64,000 nucleotides of DNA, taken from Enterobacter sp. Lineage in GTDB: Bacteria > Pseudomonadota > Gammaproteobacteria > Enterobacterales > Enterobacteriaceae. The position numbers and the translations under genes were made by a program. The notes beneath the pieces are model-generated. The model saw only the letters and a program-made list of their open reading frames with translations. It made no database searches and was not told the DNA's origin. Positions 49,204 to 58,486 of the stretch are shown here, one piece after another (the stretch's first letter is position 1; each line of letters starts with the position of its first letter). The DNA is taken from the NCBI GenBank assembly GCA_022649305.1, contig JALCNW010000002.1, positions 84,932-148,931 on the forward strand. Direction: 5' to 3'.

Positions 49204-50332
49204 AAACTGCAAACAGGTGTTAAAGCTACTCGCACGTTCGCGCAACGTGCTGGTGTCTGGTGCACCTGGCACGGGCAAGTCCAAGCTCTTGGCCGAAGTT
49301 GCTTTGGCCTTTGAAACAGCCTTTGGTCTTGCTCCTGCAGGTGGCCCACCGCAGCTCAATCCCATGGGCGGCATCCCTATTCCCCCTGCTGCTGGGGCTG
49401 TTAAAGACATTCCTGCACCCACCAAGATGGACCGCAAAGTCTTTCGGACGGTCTTCCACCAAAACTCCAAGTACCGCGATTTCTTATCGGGCATCACGCC
49501 TGCGGTCAACAAGACAGCAGGAGACCCAGACTTCACCATCGTGAAGGGGACTCTGTACCGTGCCAGTGAGCATGCGAAGGGTGCCAATGGGGCTGCACTG
49601 TTGATCATTGATGAGATCAACAGAGGTCCTGCGGTGCAGGTGTTTGGTGGTGCCATTGTGGCCATTGAGTCCGATAAACGCTTGGCCTCTGATGGGGCCA
49701 AACTTGCTGAAACGCAGTTCTTTGAAATGCTCGATCCCGTCTCTGGTGATGTGATCGAATACGCACTGCCCCATGACCTCTATATCTTGGCTGCGATGAA
49801 TCAGGCCGATGCGTCTGTGGAGCCCTTGGATGTCGCGTTCTTGCGTCGTTGGGAACCTATGCGCCTAGAGCCCGATGAAGCGGCTTTGCGGACGTTTTAC
49901 GGTTTGGGTGCCAAGGGTGTCAATGCATTGCCTGATGTACCTGCCAGCGTGAACGATGCCTTGGAGGCTTCGGTGAGTGCCTGGATTGCTGTAAACGCGC
50001 AAATTGCTCTGGGCCGTGGTCCCGAGTTTCAGATCGGGCATGGTGTACTGATGTCGGATGTGAAGCCGCAAACATTGGGCCTTAATGAAGCTTTGGGCAC
50101 GCTGTGTGTAGGGTGGGCGAAGGTGCGGGCACACGTGGAAGAGGTATTCTTCGGGGACACACGAGGAATTGCAGCGGCTCTTAATGCGCTCGATGGGCCA
50201 GCCTTTAATCCGTTCAAGCTCACCGAGACAACTTTTGCGGATGATTTACGCTTTCGTTTTGAAGGGCCCACGAATTTTGCTGAGAACAATATCTACGCGG
50301 CTCTCAGGGCATTTGCCAATCCGAGGGGGTAG
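49193..50332 (+). CDS. McrB-like AAA+ protein lacking an N-terminal DNA-recognition domain
   Basis: VSGAPGTGKSKLLAEVA Walker A about 20 aa from the start; LLIIDEINRGPAVQVFGG Walker B; AAMNQADASVEPLDVAFLRRW McrB-type motif. Confidence 0.9.
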   Translation: MVSENCKQVLKLLARSRNVLVSGAPGTGKSKLLAEVALAFETAFGLAPAGGPPQLNPMGGIPIPPAAGAVKDIPAPTKMDRKVFRTVFHQNSKYRDFLSGITPAVNKTAGDPDFTIVKGTLYRASEHAKGANGAALLIIDEINRGPAVQVFGGAIVAIESDKRLASDGAKLAETQFFEMLDPVSGDVIEYALPHDLYILAAMNQADASVEPLDVAFLRRWEPMRLEPDEAALRTFYGLGAKGVNALPDVPASVNDALEASVSAWIAVNAQIALGRGPEFQIGHGVLMSDVKPQTLGLNEALGTLCVGWAKVRAHVEEVFFGDTRGIAAALNALDGPAFNPFKLTETTFADDLRFRFEGPTNFAENNIYAALRAFANPRG

Positions 50333-50335
50333 CAC

Positions 50336-51640
50336 GTGGTGAACCCCCGAACACGGCTGTCCCTAATTGAGTACGGTACACCCGTTGACCTGAGCCGTGC
50401 GATTGCTGAAGCGATTGGAGTGGATCGCACGAAGGCCAACAGCCTTTTATTGGAGGCTGGGAACCGGGCTGCGTCGAGCTTGAGGCTTAGCTACAACCCT
50501 ATCAGTGTGGATGCCAAGGGCACACGTGCCATCGATTTTGCGGGCCTCATTCGCCTGGCACCTTCACTGGAACTGGAAGTTGCTCCCAAGTTTTTGGGAC
50601 TCGACGACACAGATGCAGCGTGGCGCGAAGATTTCTTTTTCCTCTCCACGCTTTCACGTCATGGGCGCCTCTTGGCTTCCGAACGCTTATCGGCATCAGG
50701 TGGTACCCCAAGGGATTTGTCTACGCTGGTAGCTCGTTCCATCACGAGCATGTACGAGGCCCGTAAACGTCGGCCACTGCGCAGCTATCGTAGTGTGCGT
50801 GAAGCAGACTTTTTCATCGATGGGGATCCTGATCCGGTGGATCTCATCTTTCCTTCACCTGATGGCTTTGAGCAAGAGCTCATTCGCTTTGATCGCAAGA
50901 ACGGTTGGAACGGGGATATCGTGGCAGCGGCCAGGGAGTTACTCCCTGAAGTAAGTGACCCTTCAGCCGCAAGTTCGCTGGTGCGTTTGATTGAAGACCT
51001 TTCGCCTCAGAACGTTGCTGCTAACCGTCGAAACCCCATTCCTGCACGGCACCGAGCGTGGAAACCACTGCATGAGCTGTCTATCGATGTGCTCGGAGGC
51101 CTGGGGCTTAACTACAAGCAGGGACAGGCCCATGCACCTGGTTACTTAGTGAATACCTGGCGCGTGTGGGAAGATCTGTTAACGGTGGCCGCACGATTGG
51201 GCTTTGGTCGCAGTGCCGTAGTGCCCCAACAGGGCTATCCCTTAGGCACTAAGATCAGGATGATTACCGGTGCTGTGAGCAAGCTTTCAGTGTACCCAGA
51301 CTGTGTAATTGAGCTCGATGGAACAAGGCCCAGGATGCTGCTGGATGCCAAGTACAAGGGCCACGTGGAGAAGGGACAGCTTCGCATCAGTGAAGCTGAC
51401 ATCTACGAAGCCCTAGCCTTCTCCAAGGCTACTGGATGCAACCTAGTGGCACTAGCCTATCCTGCACAACCAAGCGATGCCCCGCAGCCCGTAGGGACGT
51501 GCACTGTCTTTGAAAAAGCTGTGGTGGATGCCGTGCAAATCGTGGGCATTCAGATTGAGAGCCGCCTGATTTCTAGGGCGGGAGCTCTCAGATTATTTGC
51601 CACAAACATGGCTGCTGGGGTTACAGCAGCCTTTATGTGA
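50336..51640 (+). CDS. McrC-like PD-(D/E)xK nuclease subunit
   Basis: YPDCVIELDGTRPRMLLDAKYKG catalytic motif; follows mcrB-like gene by 3 bp. Confidence 0.88.
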   Translation: MVNPRTRLSLIEYGTPVDLSRAIAEAIGVDRTKANSLLLEAGNRAASSLRLSYNPISVDAKGTRAIDFAGLIRLAPSLELEVAPKFLGLDDTDAAWREDFFFLSTLSRHGRLLASERLSASGGTPRDLSTLVARSITSMYEARKRRPLRSYRSVREADFFIDGDPDPVDLIFPSPDGFEQELIRFDRKNGWNGDIVAAARELLPEVSDPSAASSLVRLIEDLSPQNVAANRRNPIPARHRAWKPLHELSIDVLGGLGLNYKQGQAHAPGYLVNTWRVWEDLLTVAARLGFGRSAVVPQQGYPLGTKIRMITGAVSKLSVYPDCVIELDGTRPRMLLDAKYKGHVEKGQLRISEADIYEALAFSKATGCNLVALAYPAQPSDAPQPVGTCTVFEKAVVDAVQIVGIQIESRLISRAGALRLFATNMAAGVTAAFM

Positions 51641-51813
51641 TTGATTCAAGGGCTTCTTCCTAACAGATTTAGCGATGGTTGATTTTACATTTAGGGGCGG
51701 TATGAAAACGTTTAACATTGTCGGCAGCCAGGAGCTTGACTGCGCCATAACAGCAGGTTAAGTAGTTCCAAGTGTTGGCGTACCAGTATGCCTTTAAGGC
51801 TTTCTAATCGCTA

Positions 51814-51951
51814 AGTATGAAACTTTATTTCTACGGATCCGACCGGCAGGTGCGCCCGCCCTCTGGTTTAGGATGATAACCCCCCTTTTTTCGAACAAAA
51901 AAAACACCGATCCAGGCGGCTTTGGCCGTTAGTTAGTATTAAACTTTATTT
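51814..51951. repeat. 17-bp direct repeats AGTAT(G/T)AAACTTTATTT downstream of the R-M operon
   Basis: 51814-51830 and 51935-51951, one mismatch. Confidence 0.75.
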
Positions 51952-52603
51952 TCATCCCGCACGAGGCGCGGACATTTCATAAATGATTTAATGGGTATTA
52001 CTTCACCGGGATTACGATCCTCTATCAGGTTAAACATATTATCCCTGCCATGAACTCTGCATCAGCCATCTGGTGTATGCTGCGTAAGTCAAAAAGGATG
52101 AATCGCCACGTGTTTAACAGTCACCTGGAAGGCGTCAGTCCGGAGGCCTTCGAAAAGGCCTCACCGTGAGGACAGATACTGTCTGCGGAAGCGGGGGCAT
52201 TCCAAAGTGCCTGCTGCTGATCATCAAAACTTCAGCCACTGCCCGGTTTAGTCCGCCCCCGGATCCTCCTCAGACCGAGCCGTCAGTCCGACTGCGCTAT
52301 GGGCCCTGACCCAAAACTGAAGTTCGCGCACCTACGCAAAATCTGTAATTACTCGACTGTTTAGCTGAGCCAAATTTTACGTATGAGCGTAGTTTTCAGC
52401 CCCGTTTTTCTCAGATTAAGTGACCAAAACAGTTTTCACACGGCTTGGGCACGCAGCGGTCAGTCAGAACAGGTAAAGCAGTGGGAAAGGAAAATTCTAA
52501 ACTCGCAGATTAATTTTTGAGTTCTGAAAATGAGTTTATTGCGGCTTTTCTGAGCGACCACGGGCACGCTGTCAGGCGATTCAGTCTGACGGAGTCCCGA
52601 TTC

Positions 52604-53002
52604 ATGAAACTGACCTCTCTTGTTTTCCTGCCGGCTCTGCTGCCGGCATCCGTACTGGCCGGCACGGTCGTCTTCACCGACAGTCAGCATCTGCCGGCAA
52701 ATCTGCCGCCGGACGTGCAGGTGGTCCTTCTTGATGGTCCTGACCGACTGCAGGCCGAGATGTTCGGGGAACTGCCTGCAGACCCGCAGCAGGCCGAAGC
52801 ACAGGTCAGGCAGGTTATGGAATCATCTGCCTGGCAACAAAAACAGCTGCAGCTGAATGATTCCTATCGGCAGGTGGTCCGGGGCTGGGAACTGGGCATT
52901 AAAAAAGTGCCGGCCGTAGTGTTTGATGACCGCGATGTGGTCTACGGCACCACGGATGTTGACGTGGCCACTTCCCTGCGTAACCGGGGAGGTGGTCAGT
53001 GA
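52604..53002 (+). CDS. ICE protein, TIGR03757 type
   Basis: Signal peptide; GWELGIKKVPAVVFDDRDVVYGTTDVDVAT. Confidence 0.87.
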   Translation: MKLTSLVFLPALLPASVLAGTVVFTDSQHLPANLPPDVQVVLLDGPDRLQAEMFGELPADPQQAEAQVRQVMESSAWQQKQLQLNDSYRQVVRGWELGIKKVPAVVFDDRDVVYGTTDVDVATSLRNRGGGQ

Positions 53003-53991
53003 ATACAAAACCTTCCCGCATCAGAACCACGGTGTGCTCGCTGGCGGTTGCCACGGTACTGGGTACGGCAACCGCGCCGGCAGCTGTTGCTGCACTTAAC
53101 ACCGCGCAGATTATTGCCAGCGCCGTGTCGCAAAACTGTATCAGCTGGCGTGTTAGCGGCATCTGTTACTGGCTGTTCTGTACCCCCTTTGGCTGCAAGG
53201 TGCGCACGTCGGTCAAAGTCACCCACTTCATCCCCCAGACGGTGGTGTCAACCTATGTGGCCCCGGGCGGCAACCCGTGGCAGGAAATGGCGTTTGTCAG
53301 CCAGACCGCCGGCGGGCTGGAGAGTGCCGTGACCAGCGGGCTTTCCGGTGTTTCTGCCGGAGGAGCCAATCCGGCCGACATGAAAAATCCCGGCCAGCGC
53401 AAGTCCGCCGTTCGTTTCAAGTATGCCGATGCGATTGGCCACCCGGCCACCTCCCTGATTGGCGGCAGTATTCCGGGCTATTCCTGTGATACCGCAGCCA
53501 CCCCGTTAATGCCTTACTTCCTGAGTACGCTGGATTCGGCGGCCTGGCGCACGGGCGTGCCGGAGTCCCTGTATCCGGAAGCGCTTGTGCCCGGTCAGCG
53601 GGAAATCGGCAGTCAGGCAACGGCGAACATGTGGGGCAACGTCTATCCCCGTTCGGGGTTTATCAGCCAGACCGATGATGACAAAGCCTCTGCCGTGGTG
53701 GCACAGCGTGTGGCAGACATTATCACCCGCGCCGGCCAGCCGCATGTGTATCAGGTGCTTAAGGGCAACCGCCATGACGGGTACTGGCCACCGGGCGAGG
53801 TCAAGGAAAACACCGGCACGCGCAATCACAAATGGCAGCGGCTGGCTCCCCACATGACACAGTCATGTGCAGTCTTCCCGGACGGGAGCTATACCGCCGC
53901 GAGCGATAACAATGAAGCCTTTGCGCTCTGGCAGCCCTACAGCTGCTGCAAAAAGCGCGGGCAGAAATTTCTGGGCAGCACTGATATCTGA
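52999..53991 (+). CDS. ICE protein, TIGR03756 type (TraU-like)
   Basis: CISWRVSGICYWLFCTPFGCKVRTSVKVTHFIPQTVVSTY. Confidence 0.9.
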   Translation: MNTKPSRIRTTVCSLAVATVLGTATAPAAVAALNTAQIIASAVSQNCISWRVSGICYWLFCTPFGCKVRTSVKVTHFIPQTVVSTYVAPGGNPWQEMAFVSQTAGGLESAVTSGLSGVSAGGANPADMKNPGQRKSAVRFKYADAIGHPATSLIGGSIPGYSCDTAATPLMPYFLSTLDSAAWRTGVPESLYPEALVPGQREIGSQATANMWGNVYPRSGFISQTDDDKASAVVAQRVADIITRAGQPHVYQVLKGNRHDGYWPPGEVKENTGTRNHKWQRLAPHMTQSCAVFPDGSYTAASDNNEAFALWQPYSCCKKRGQKFLGSTDI

Positions 53992-55466
53992 TGAGGAAAA
54001 CCGTGAAAAAATCACATTCATTTTCAGCCGTTCGCGTAAGCCTGCTGCTGACCGGCTCCCTGCTGACCGTTCTCCCGGCCGCGCACGCGGCCGATGATGA
54101 CAATACCATCCTGGGCATGTCCCTGCCGCAGGTGAACAACAGCGCCATCGGTTACGGCAAATCCGTCGATGGTGCGGTGTCGGACAAGCTCTTTTACACC
54201 CTCGGAGGCGGCTCGGTCATTTCCCAGCCGGCCACGCGCGGCAATATGCAGAAGCTGGGGCTGAATACCGGCTGGAGCAGTGACCTGATGTGCGGCAATT
54301 TTGACCTGAAAACCACCGTCGGCAACCAGCTCAACGGCGTCACATCCGGCTTTAAAAACCTGATGGGCGACGTGATTCAGGGGGCCACCGGCGCGGTGGC
54401 CAGTCTGCCGGCGATGGTCATTCAGCGGGCCAACCCCGGTCTGTATGACATGCTCACCAACGGCGTTCTTCAGGCCAATGTGTCATTCGACAAGGCGCAG
54501 CTCAACTGCCAGAACATGGCGAAAAAGATGATGGACTTCAGCGACAGCAGTAACTGGACACAGCAGGCCATGATGGATGAATACAAATCCATCGTAAACA
54601 GCGGTGATGCCGACGCAGTTCGTGTTGATGACGCAGGTCGCAAGGCCAGCGGCGCTTCAGGCAGTAACTGGGTTGGCGGCCAAAAACGTGGGGGAGCGGG
54701 GCAGCCCGCGATACGTGTCACCCATGACCTTGTCGCTGCCGGCTACAACATGATGAACGGTCTGCCCGTCACGTCTGATTCGACCGTAGGCGAAAGCAGC
54801 TGTAACGGTGGCGCATGCTCTAAATTCGGCAGCGCGGAAGAGGCGGCAGCCATGACCGTGAAGGTGCTGGGCGATCGCTCGATGCGCACCTGTGCCAACG
54901 CGAGTGAGTGTACCAGCGGTGATGCGGATGACCAGCCCGGTACGACCGTTGCCGGCACCGGCTTTGCCCCACTGCTGGAAGAGGCAACCAAAGCCAACGC
55001 TGAGCAGCTGGTCAGGCTCGTCAACGGTACGGAAAAGCCCACGGCCGCGAATCTGGCGAAGCTGAAAACCGGCGGACTGCCGGTGACGGCCGGCGTGATT
55101 AAAGCCCTGCAGCGTGATCCGGATAACGCGGCCCTGACCGCCCGTCTTGCCGGCGAGCTGGCCATGTCTGACACGGTGGAAACGGCGCTGCTGATGCGTC
55201 GCATGATGGTTACCGGTATGTCGGAGCCGAATGCCGCTGCCCAGCCAAAGGCCATTGATACCGCCGGTCAGCGTATCGAGGCGCTGGATCGGGAAATCGC
55301 GGCGCTGAAAAACGAGATGGAGATGAAGCGTGAACTGTCACGTAATTCAGTGCTGACCATTATCGACAGGGAGAATCAGCGCGTCGAAACCAACCCGCAG
55401 ACCCAGTCAGATGACAATACCGACAGTCGCTTCAACCAGATGGCAGCGCCGCAGTCGGCTGAATGA
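53991..55466 (+). CDS. ICE protein, TIGR03755 type (TraH-like)
   Basis: YTLGGGSVISQPATRGNMQKLGLNTGWSSDLMCGNFDLKTTVGNQLNGVTSGF. Confidence 0.88.
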   Translation: MRKTVKKSHSFSAVRVSLLLTGSLLTVLPAAHAADDDNTILGMSLPQVNNSAIGYGKSVDGAVSDKLFYTLGGGSVISQPATRGNMQKLGLNTGWSSDLMCGNFDLKTTVGNQLNGVTSGFKNLMGDVIQGATGAVASLPAMVIQRANPGLYDMLTNGVLQANVSFDKAQLNCQNMAKKMMDFSDSSNWTQQAMMDEYKSIVNSGDADAVRVDDAGRKASGASGSNWVGGQKRGGAGQPAIRVTHDLVAAGYNMMNGLPVTSDSTVGESSCNGGACSKFGSAEEAAAMTVKVLGDRSMRTCANASECTSGDADDQPGTTVAGTGFAPLLEEATKANAEQLVRLVNGTEKPTAANLAKLKTGGLPVTAGVIKALQRDPDNAALTARLAGELAMSDTVETALLMRRMMVTGMSEPNAAAQPKAIDTAGQRIEALDREIAALKNEMEMKRELSRNSVLTIIDRENQRVETNPQTQSDDNTDSRFNQMAAPQSAE

Positions 55467-55476
55467 GGGAATAAGG

Positions 55477-55815
55477 ATGCGTAATAAAACGACTGTCAGG
55501 AAAGTCCTGACCCGTGCCGGCATCTTCCTCGCCTGCACGTCGCTGTTCATGGTGGTCTCACTGATGATGGCTGACACCGCCATGAAACATCCGACTGAAG
55601 CTGCTGCATTCCGGAGCTGGATGCAGTCGACGCGTTACGGCTGGCTGATGTGGCGACTGGCGCTATATGCGCTGGTTGCGTGGGGCCTCTGGAAAATCCG
55701 GCATGCGCCGGGCTTCCGGGAGGCATACCGGCGGCCGCTGCTGCGCATCAGTGTGGTCAGTGTGCTTTTTATCGCGTTGTGTGAGTACGCGATGTTTACC
55801 GGTCCGGGAGTCTGA
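55477..55815 (+). CDS. Small membrane protein of the transfer module
   Basis: Two to three TM segments; between TIGR03755-like and TraG-like genes. Confidence 0.65.
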   Translation: MRNKTTVRKVLTRAGIFLACTSLFMVVSLMMADTAMKHPTEAAAFRSWMQSTRYGWLMWRLALYALVAWGLWKIRHAPGFREAYRRPLLRISVVSVLFIALCEYAMFTGPGV

Positions 55816-55817
55816 AG

Positions 55818-57341
55818 ATGACGACAAATAGCTATCTTGAGTATTTTCTCACGCTGCTCGGCTGGGTGATCAATAACGGTCTGTGGAATGTCCTGCTGAG
55901 CACCGGCCTTTTTGTCCTTCCGCTGGCGTTTAAGGTGGTGGGTATCTGGCTCAGGGTCCGTGAAGAGGGGGAGGATGAAGGCAACAAGGGGATGCTGTCG
56001 CTGCCCCGTATCGAGAACGCGCTGTATGCCGGCTTCCTGGTGATGATTGCCTGCTGCGTACCGCTGATTAATGTCAGCCTCAGTACGATGCAGTACGACA
56101 CAACCCGGGCAAAGAGCTGTGGTGTGTGGACGCCCAAAGCGCCGGATGAAAGCGGCTATGCCGGCGTGGTCACCAGTCTCAACGACCAGACGGCTGCAGC
56201 ACCGGTATGGTGGGTGCTGATTCATAAACTCTCAAAAGGGGTAACCCAGGCGGCCGTGGCGACCATTCCCTGCCGCCCTGACATGCGCCAGATCCGCTTT
56301 GAAGTGCAGCATACGCGTATCGACAACAAAGCGCTGGCGCAGGAGCTGCAGGACTTCACCAACGACTGCTATTCGGTTGCGTTGTATCTGTGGAAGCAAC
56401 AGGATCAGGGCCAGACAAAGGACAAAACCACGCTGCGTGATATCGAATGGATTGGCAGCAGTACATTCCTGAGCCGGTATTATCCTTCGTTGCAGTCCAA
56501 ACTGCCCCGGGCTGCGTTCCCATGGTCTGACAGCCGGGACAGCGGCCGACCCAATACCGGAAGAGGAGGCTATCCCACCTGCAGCGAATGGTGGAGCAGT
56601 GCGGATACCGGTCTGAAAGCCCGCGTGAAGGACCAGGCTGACCCGGATATGTGGCTGCATATCTCGGCCGCCATGAAAATGTCAGGCTTTAACGACAGTG
56701 ACTATCAGGAAGCTGTCATACGGCGCCTGGTCAGCCCGGAGAGCCTGACGGTCTCACAGAGTGGCCATGTGTATGCCGGCTATGGAGGTAACGCCGATTT
56801 TACCCTGGATAATGCAGCGGCACGCGTGGCGGCTATTGGCGGGACATCTCTCGGTAGTCTGGCTGCATTCCCGGCGTTCGATGCGATGCGACAGGCGCTG
56901 CCAATGGTGCAGGCTATCCTGCTGATGGCAATATATGTCATGCTGCCGCTGATTCTGGCGTTTGCGGCTTACGAGTTCAAGACCGTTATTACGCTGACCT
57001 TTGTAATATTCGCCCTGAACTTCCTGACGTTCTGGTGGGAACTGGCGCGCTGGCTCGACAGCTGGCTGTTAACCGCGTTGTACAGTTCGGATACACACAG
57101 CCGCTTCAATATGGCGGGACTGCAGAACAGCTCAGATGACCTCATTATGAATCTAGTAATGGGAGCGATGTTTATTGTACTGCCTGCCGTTTGGCTGGGA
57201 GCTCTTTCGTGGGCAGGGGCCAGCGTGGGTGTCGCTGTTAGCGCTGCCTTTCAAAAGGGTACTGAAACTGCTCAGAATACAGGCGGGAAACTTGGAGAAG
57301 CTGCTGGTAATGCTATCGGCAGTAAAGCAACCAAAGGGTAG
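55818..57341 (+). CDS. TraG N-terminal-like conjugation protein
   Basis: YLEYFLTLLGWVINNGLWNVL; repeated TM; AFAAYEFKTVITLTFVIFALNFLTFWWELARWLD. Confidence 0.87.
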   Translation: MTTNSYLEYFLTLLGWVINNGLWNVLLSTGLFVLPLAFKVVGIWLRVREEGEDEGNKGMLSLPRIENALYAGFLVMIACCVPLINVSLSTMQYDTTRAKSCGVWTPKAPDESGYAGVVTSLNDQTAAAPVWWVLIHKLSKGVTQAAVATIPCRPDMRQIRFEVQHTRIDNKALAQELQDFTNDCYSVALYLWKQQDQGQTKDKTTLRDIEWIGSSTFLSRYYPSLQSKLPRAAFPWSDSRDSGRPNTGRGGYPTCSEWWSSADTGLKARVKDQADPDMWLHISAAMKMSGFNDSDYQEAVIRRLVSPESLTVSQSGHVYAGYGGNADFTLDNAAARVAAIGGTSLGSLAAFPAFDAMRQALPMVQAILLMAIYVMLPLILAFAAYEFKTVITLTFVIFALNFLTFWWELARWLDSWLLTALYSSDTHSRFNMAGLQNSSDDLIMNLVMGAMFIVLPAVWLGALSWAGASVGVAVSAAFQKGTETAQNTGGKLGEAAGNAIGSKATKG

Positions 57342-57365
57342 TTTTACTGGCCGAGTTAATTGGGC

Positions 57366-57767
57366 CTAATCTTCACTCGGGGATTTGTAAGGAGCGCCAT
57401 CATATTCATTATTGATGGCGCTATTCATTACAAATTCATCATGAAAATTATTTTCATCTTTCTTTTCATTAAAACTATTTATTGAAGCATCTTTAGAGCT
57501 AGATCCTATATGTGTTATGGCAGCAATAAAAGTCCATAATAAAACTGCGCTGCAGCTTATCAAGAAACCGCCTGCTATAAGTGCAACTAACGAACAAAGG
57601 ACAGCTAAAAGCAGCGGTATGTGGCCTAACCACTTCGGCAGTTTGTATTGTTTAGCCAGTATGACGCAGCGCTGATCTAAACGTGTAAAAATTTTTTTGA
57701 TACCCTTCCATATTGCAGCGAGACGAACACCACGTTCCCAGGCGCGTTTTTCTTGAGACTGATACAT
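57366..57767 (-). CDS. Small membrane protein, possibly DUF3742-like
   Basis: Antisense gene directly after traG-like gene, as in related ICEs; one long TM region. Confidence 0.55.
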   Translation of the reverse strand: MYQSQEKRAWERGVRLAAIWKGIKKIFTRLDQRCVILAKQYKLPKWLGHIPLLLAVLCSLVALIAGGFLISCSAVLLWTFIAAITHIGSSSKDASINSFNEKKDENNFHDEFVMNSAINNEYDGAPYKSPSED

Positions 57768-57930
57768 CTCCCCCTCCGAATTAGGTGAGTTCTAAAGGGA
57801 CTATAGCGGATTTTTTGAGCAATTACTAATTACTGCTTCAGTACTCAGAGTTACTAATAAATTCTCTAATATCATCGGGTTAATTTTTTTCAATGCGTTA
57901 CGACTTGTCATCATTAAAAAAGCATCATTA

Positions 57931-57950
57931 TACTGTGCTTATATACAGTA
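57931..57950 (+). promoter_or_regulatory. LexA (SOS) box upstream of umuDC
   Basis: TACTGTGCTTATATACAGTA, full CTGT-N8-ACAG. Confidence 0.92.
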
Positions 57951-57968
57951 TAATTTGAGGGGCGAGTT

Positions 57969-58484
57969 ATGCCAATTCCTTTAGAACAGACGATGTGTTG
58001 GGATAAAAGTTCGCAGAAAAATTCAGTAAACACACCGGTTTTGATGATGGCGGCTATCGCCAGACTTACAGGTAGCAATCCATCACTGGCATGCGTTCCG
58101 TTGTTTGGTGATGGGGTTTCATGTGGTTTCCCTTCTCCAGCACAGGATTATGTCGAAAAACGTCTTTCCCTCGATGACCTTTGCATCCGCTATCCGGAAA
58201 GTACCTATCTGGTGCGGGCAGAGGGGGATTCGATGCTTAATGCCGGGATTAAAGACGGTGATTTACTAATAGTGGAGTGTATTCGTGAGGCAAAGCACGG
58301 TGACATTGTCATTGCAGCCGTAGATGGGGAGTTTACCTGTAAGAGGCTTCAGCTATTGCCATCACCAGCTCTGGTCCCGGCTAATCCAGCTTATTCTTCA
58401 ATCCCCCTTACTGAGGATATAGAAACAGTGGTCTTTGGTGTGGTACGTCATCTCGTTCACTCCTTCAAATTCCGGGATGCCTGA
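57969..58484 (+). CDS. umuD: UmuD-type SOS mutagenesis protein
   Basis: CGF cleavage-like site; RAEGDSMLNAGI (Ser) and VDGEFTCKRL (Lys) catalytic dyad. Confidence 0.88.
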   Translation: MPIPLEQTMCWDKSSQKNSVNTPVLMMAAIARLTGSNPSLACVPLFGDGVSCGFPSPAQDYVEKRLSLDDLCIRYPESTYLVRAEGDSMLNAGIKDGDLLIVECIREAKHGDIVIAAVDGEFTCKRLQLLPSPALVPANPAYSSIPLTEDIETVVFGVVRHLVHSFKFRDA

Positions 58485-58486
58485 GC

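Noticed and set aside
45083-51640. BREX, DISARM or MADS defence system
   Set aside because: No PglX/BrxC/PglZ, DrmABC or kinase-type MADS genes are seen; the McrBC plus two adenine MTase set fits BsuMI/LlaJI-like logic better.
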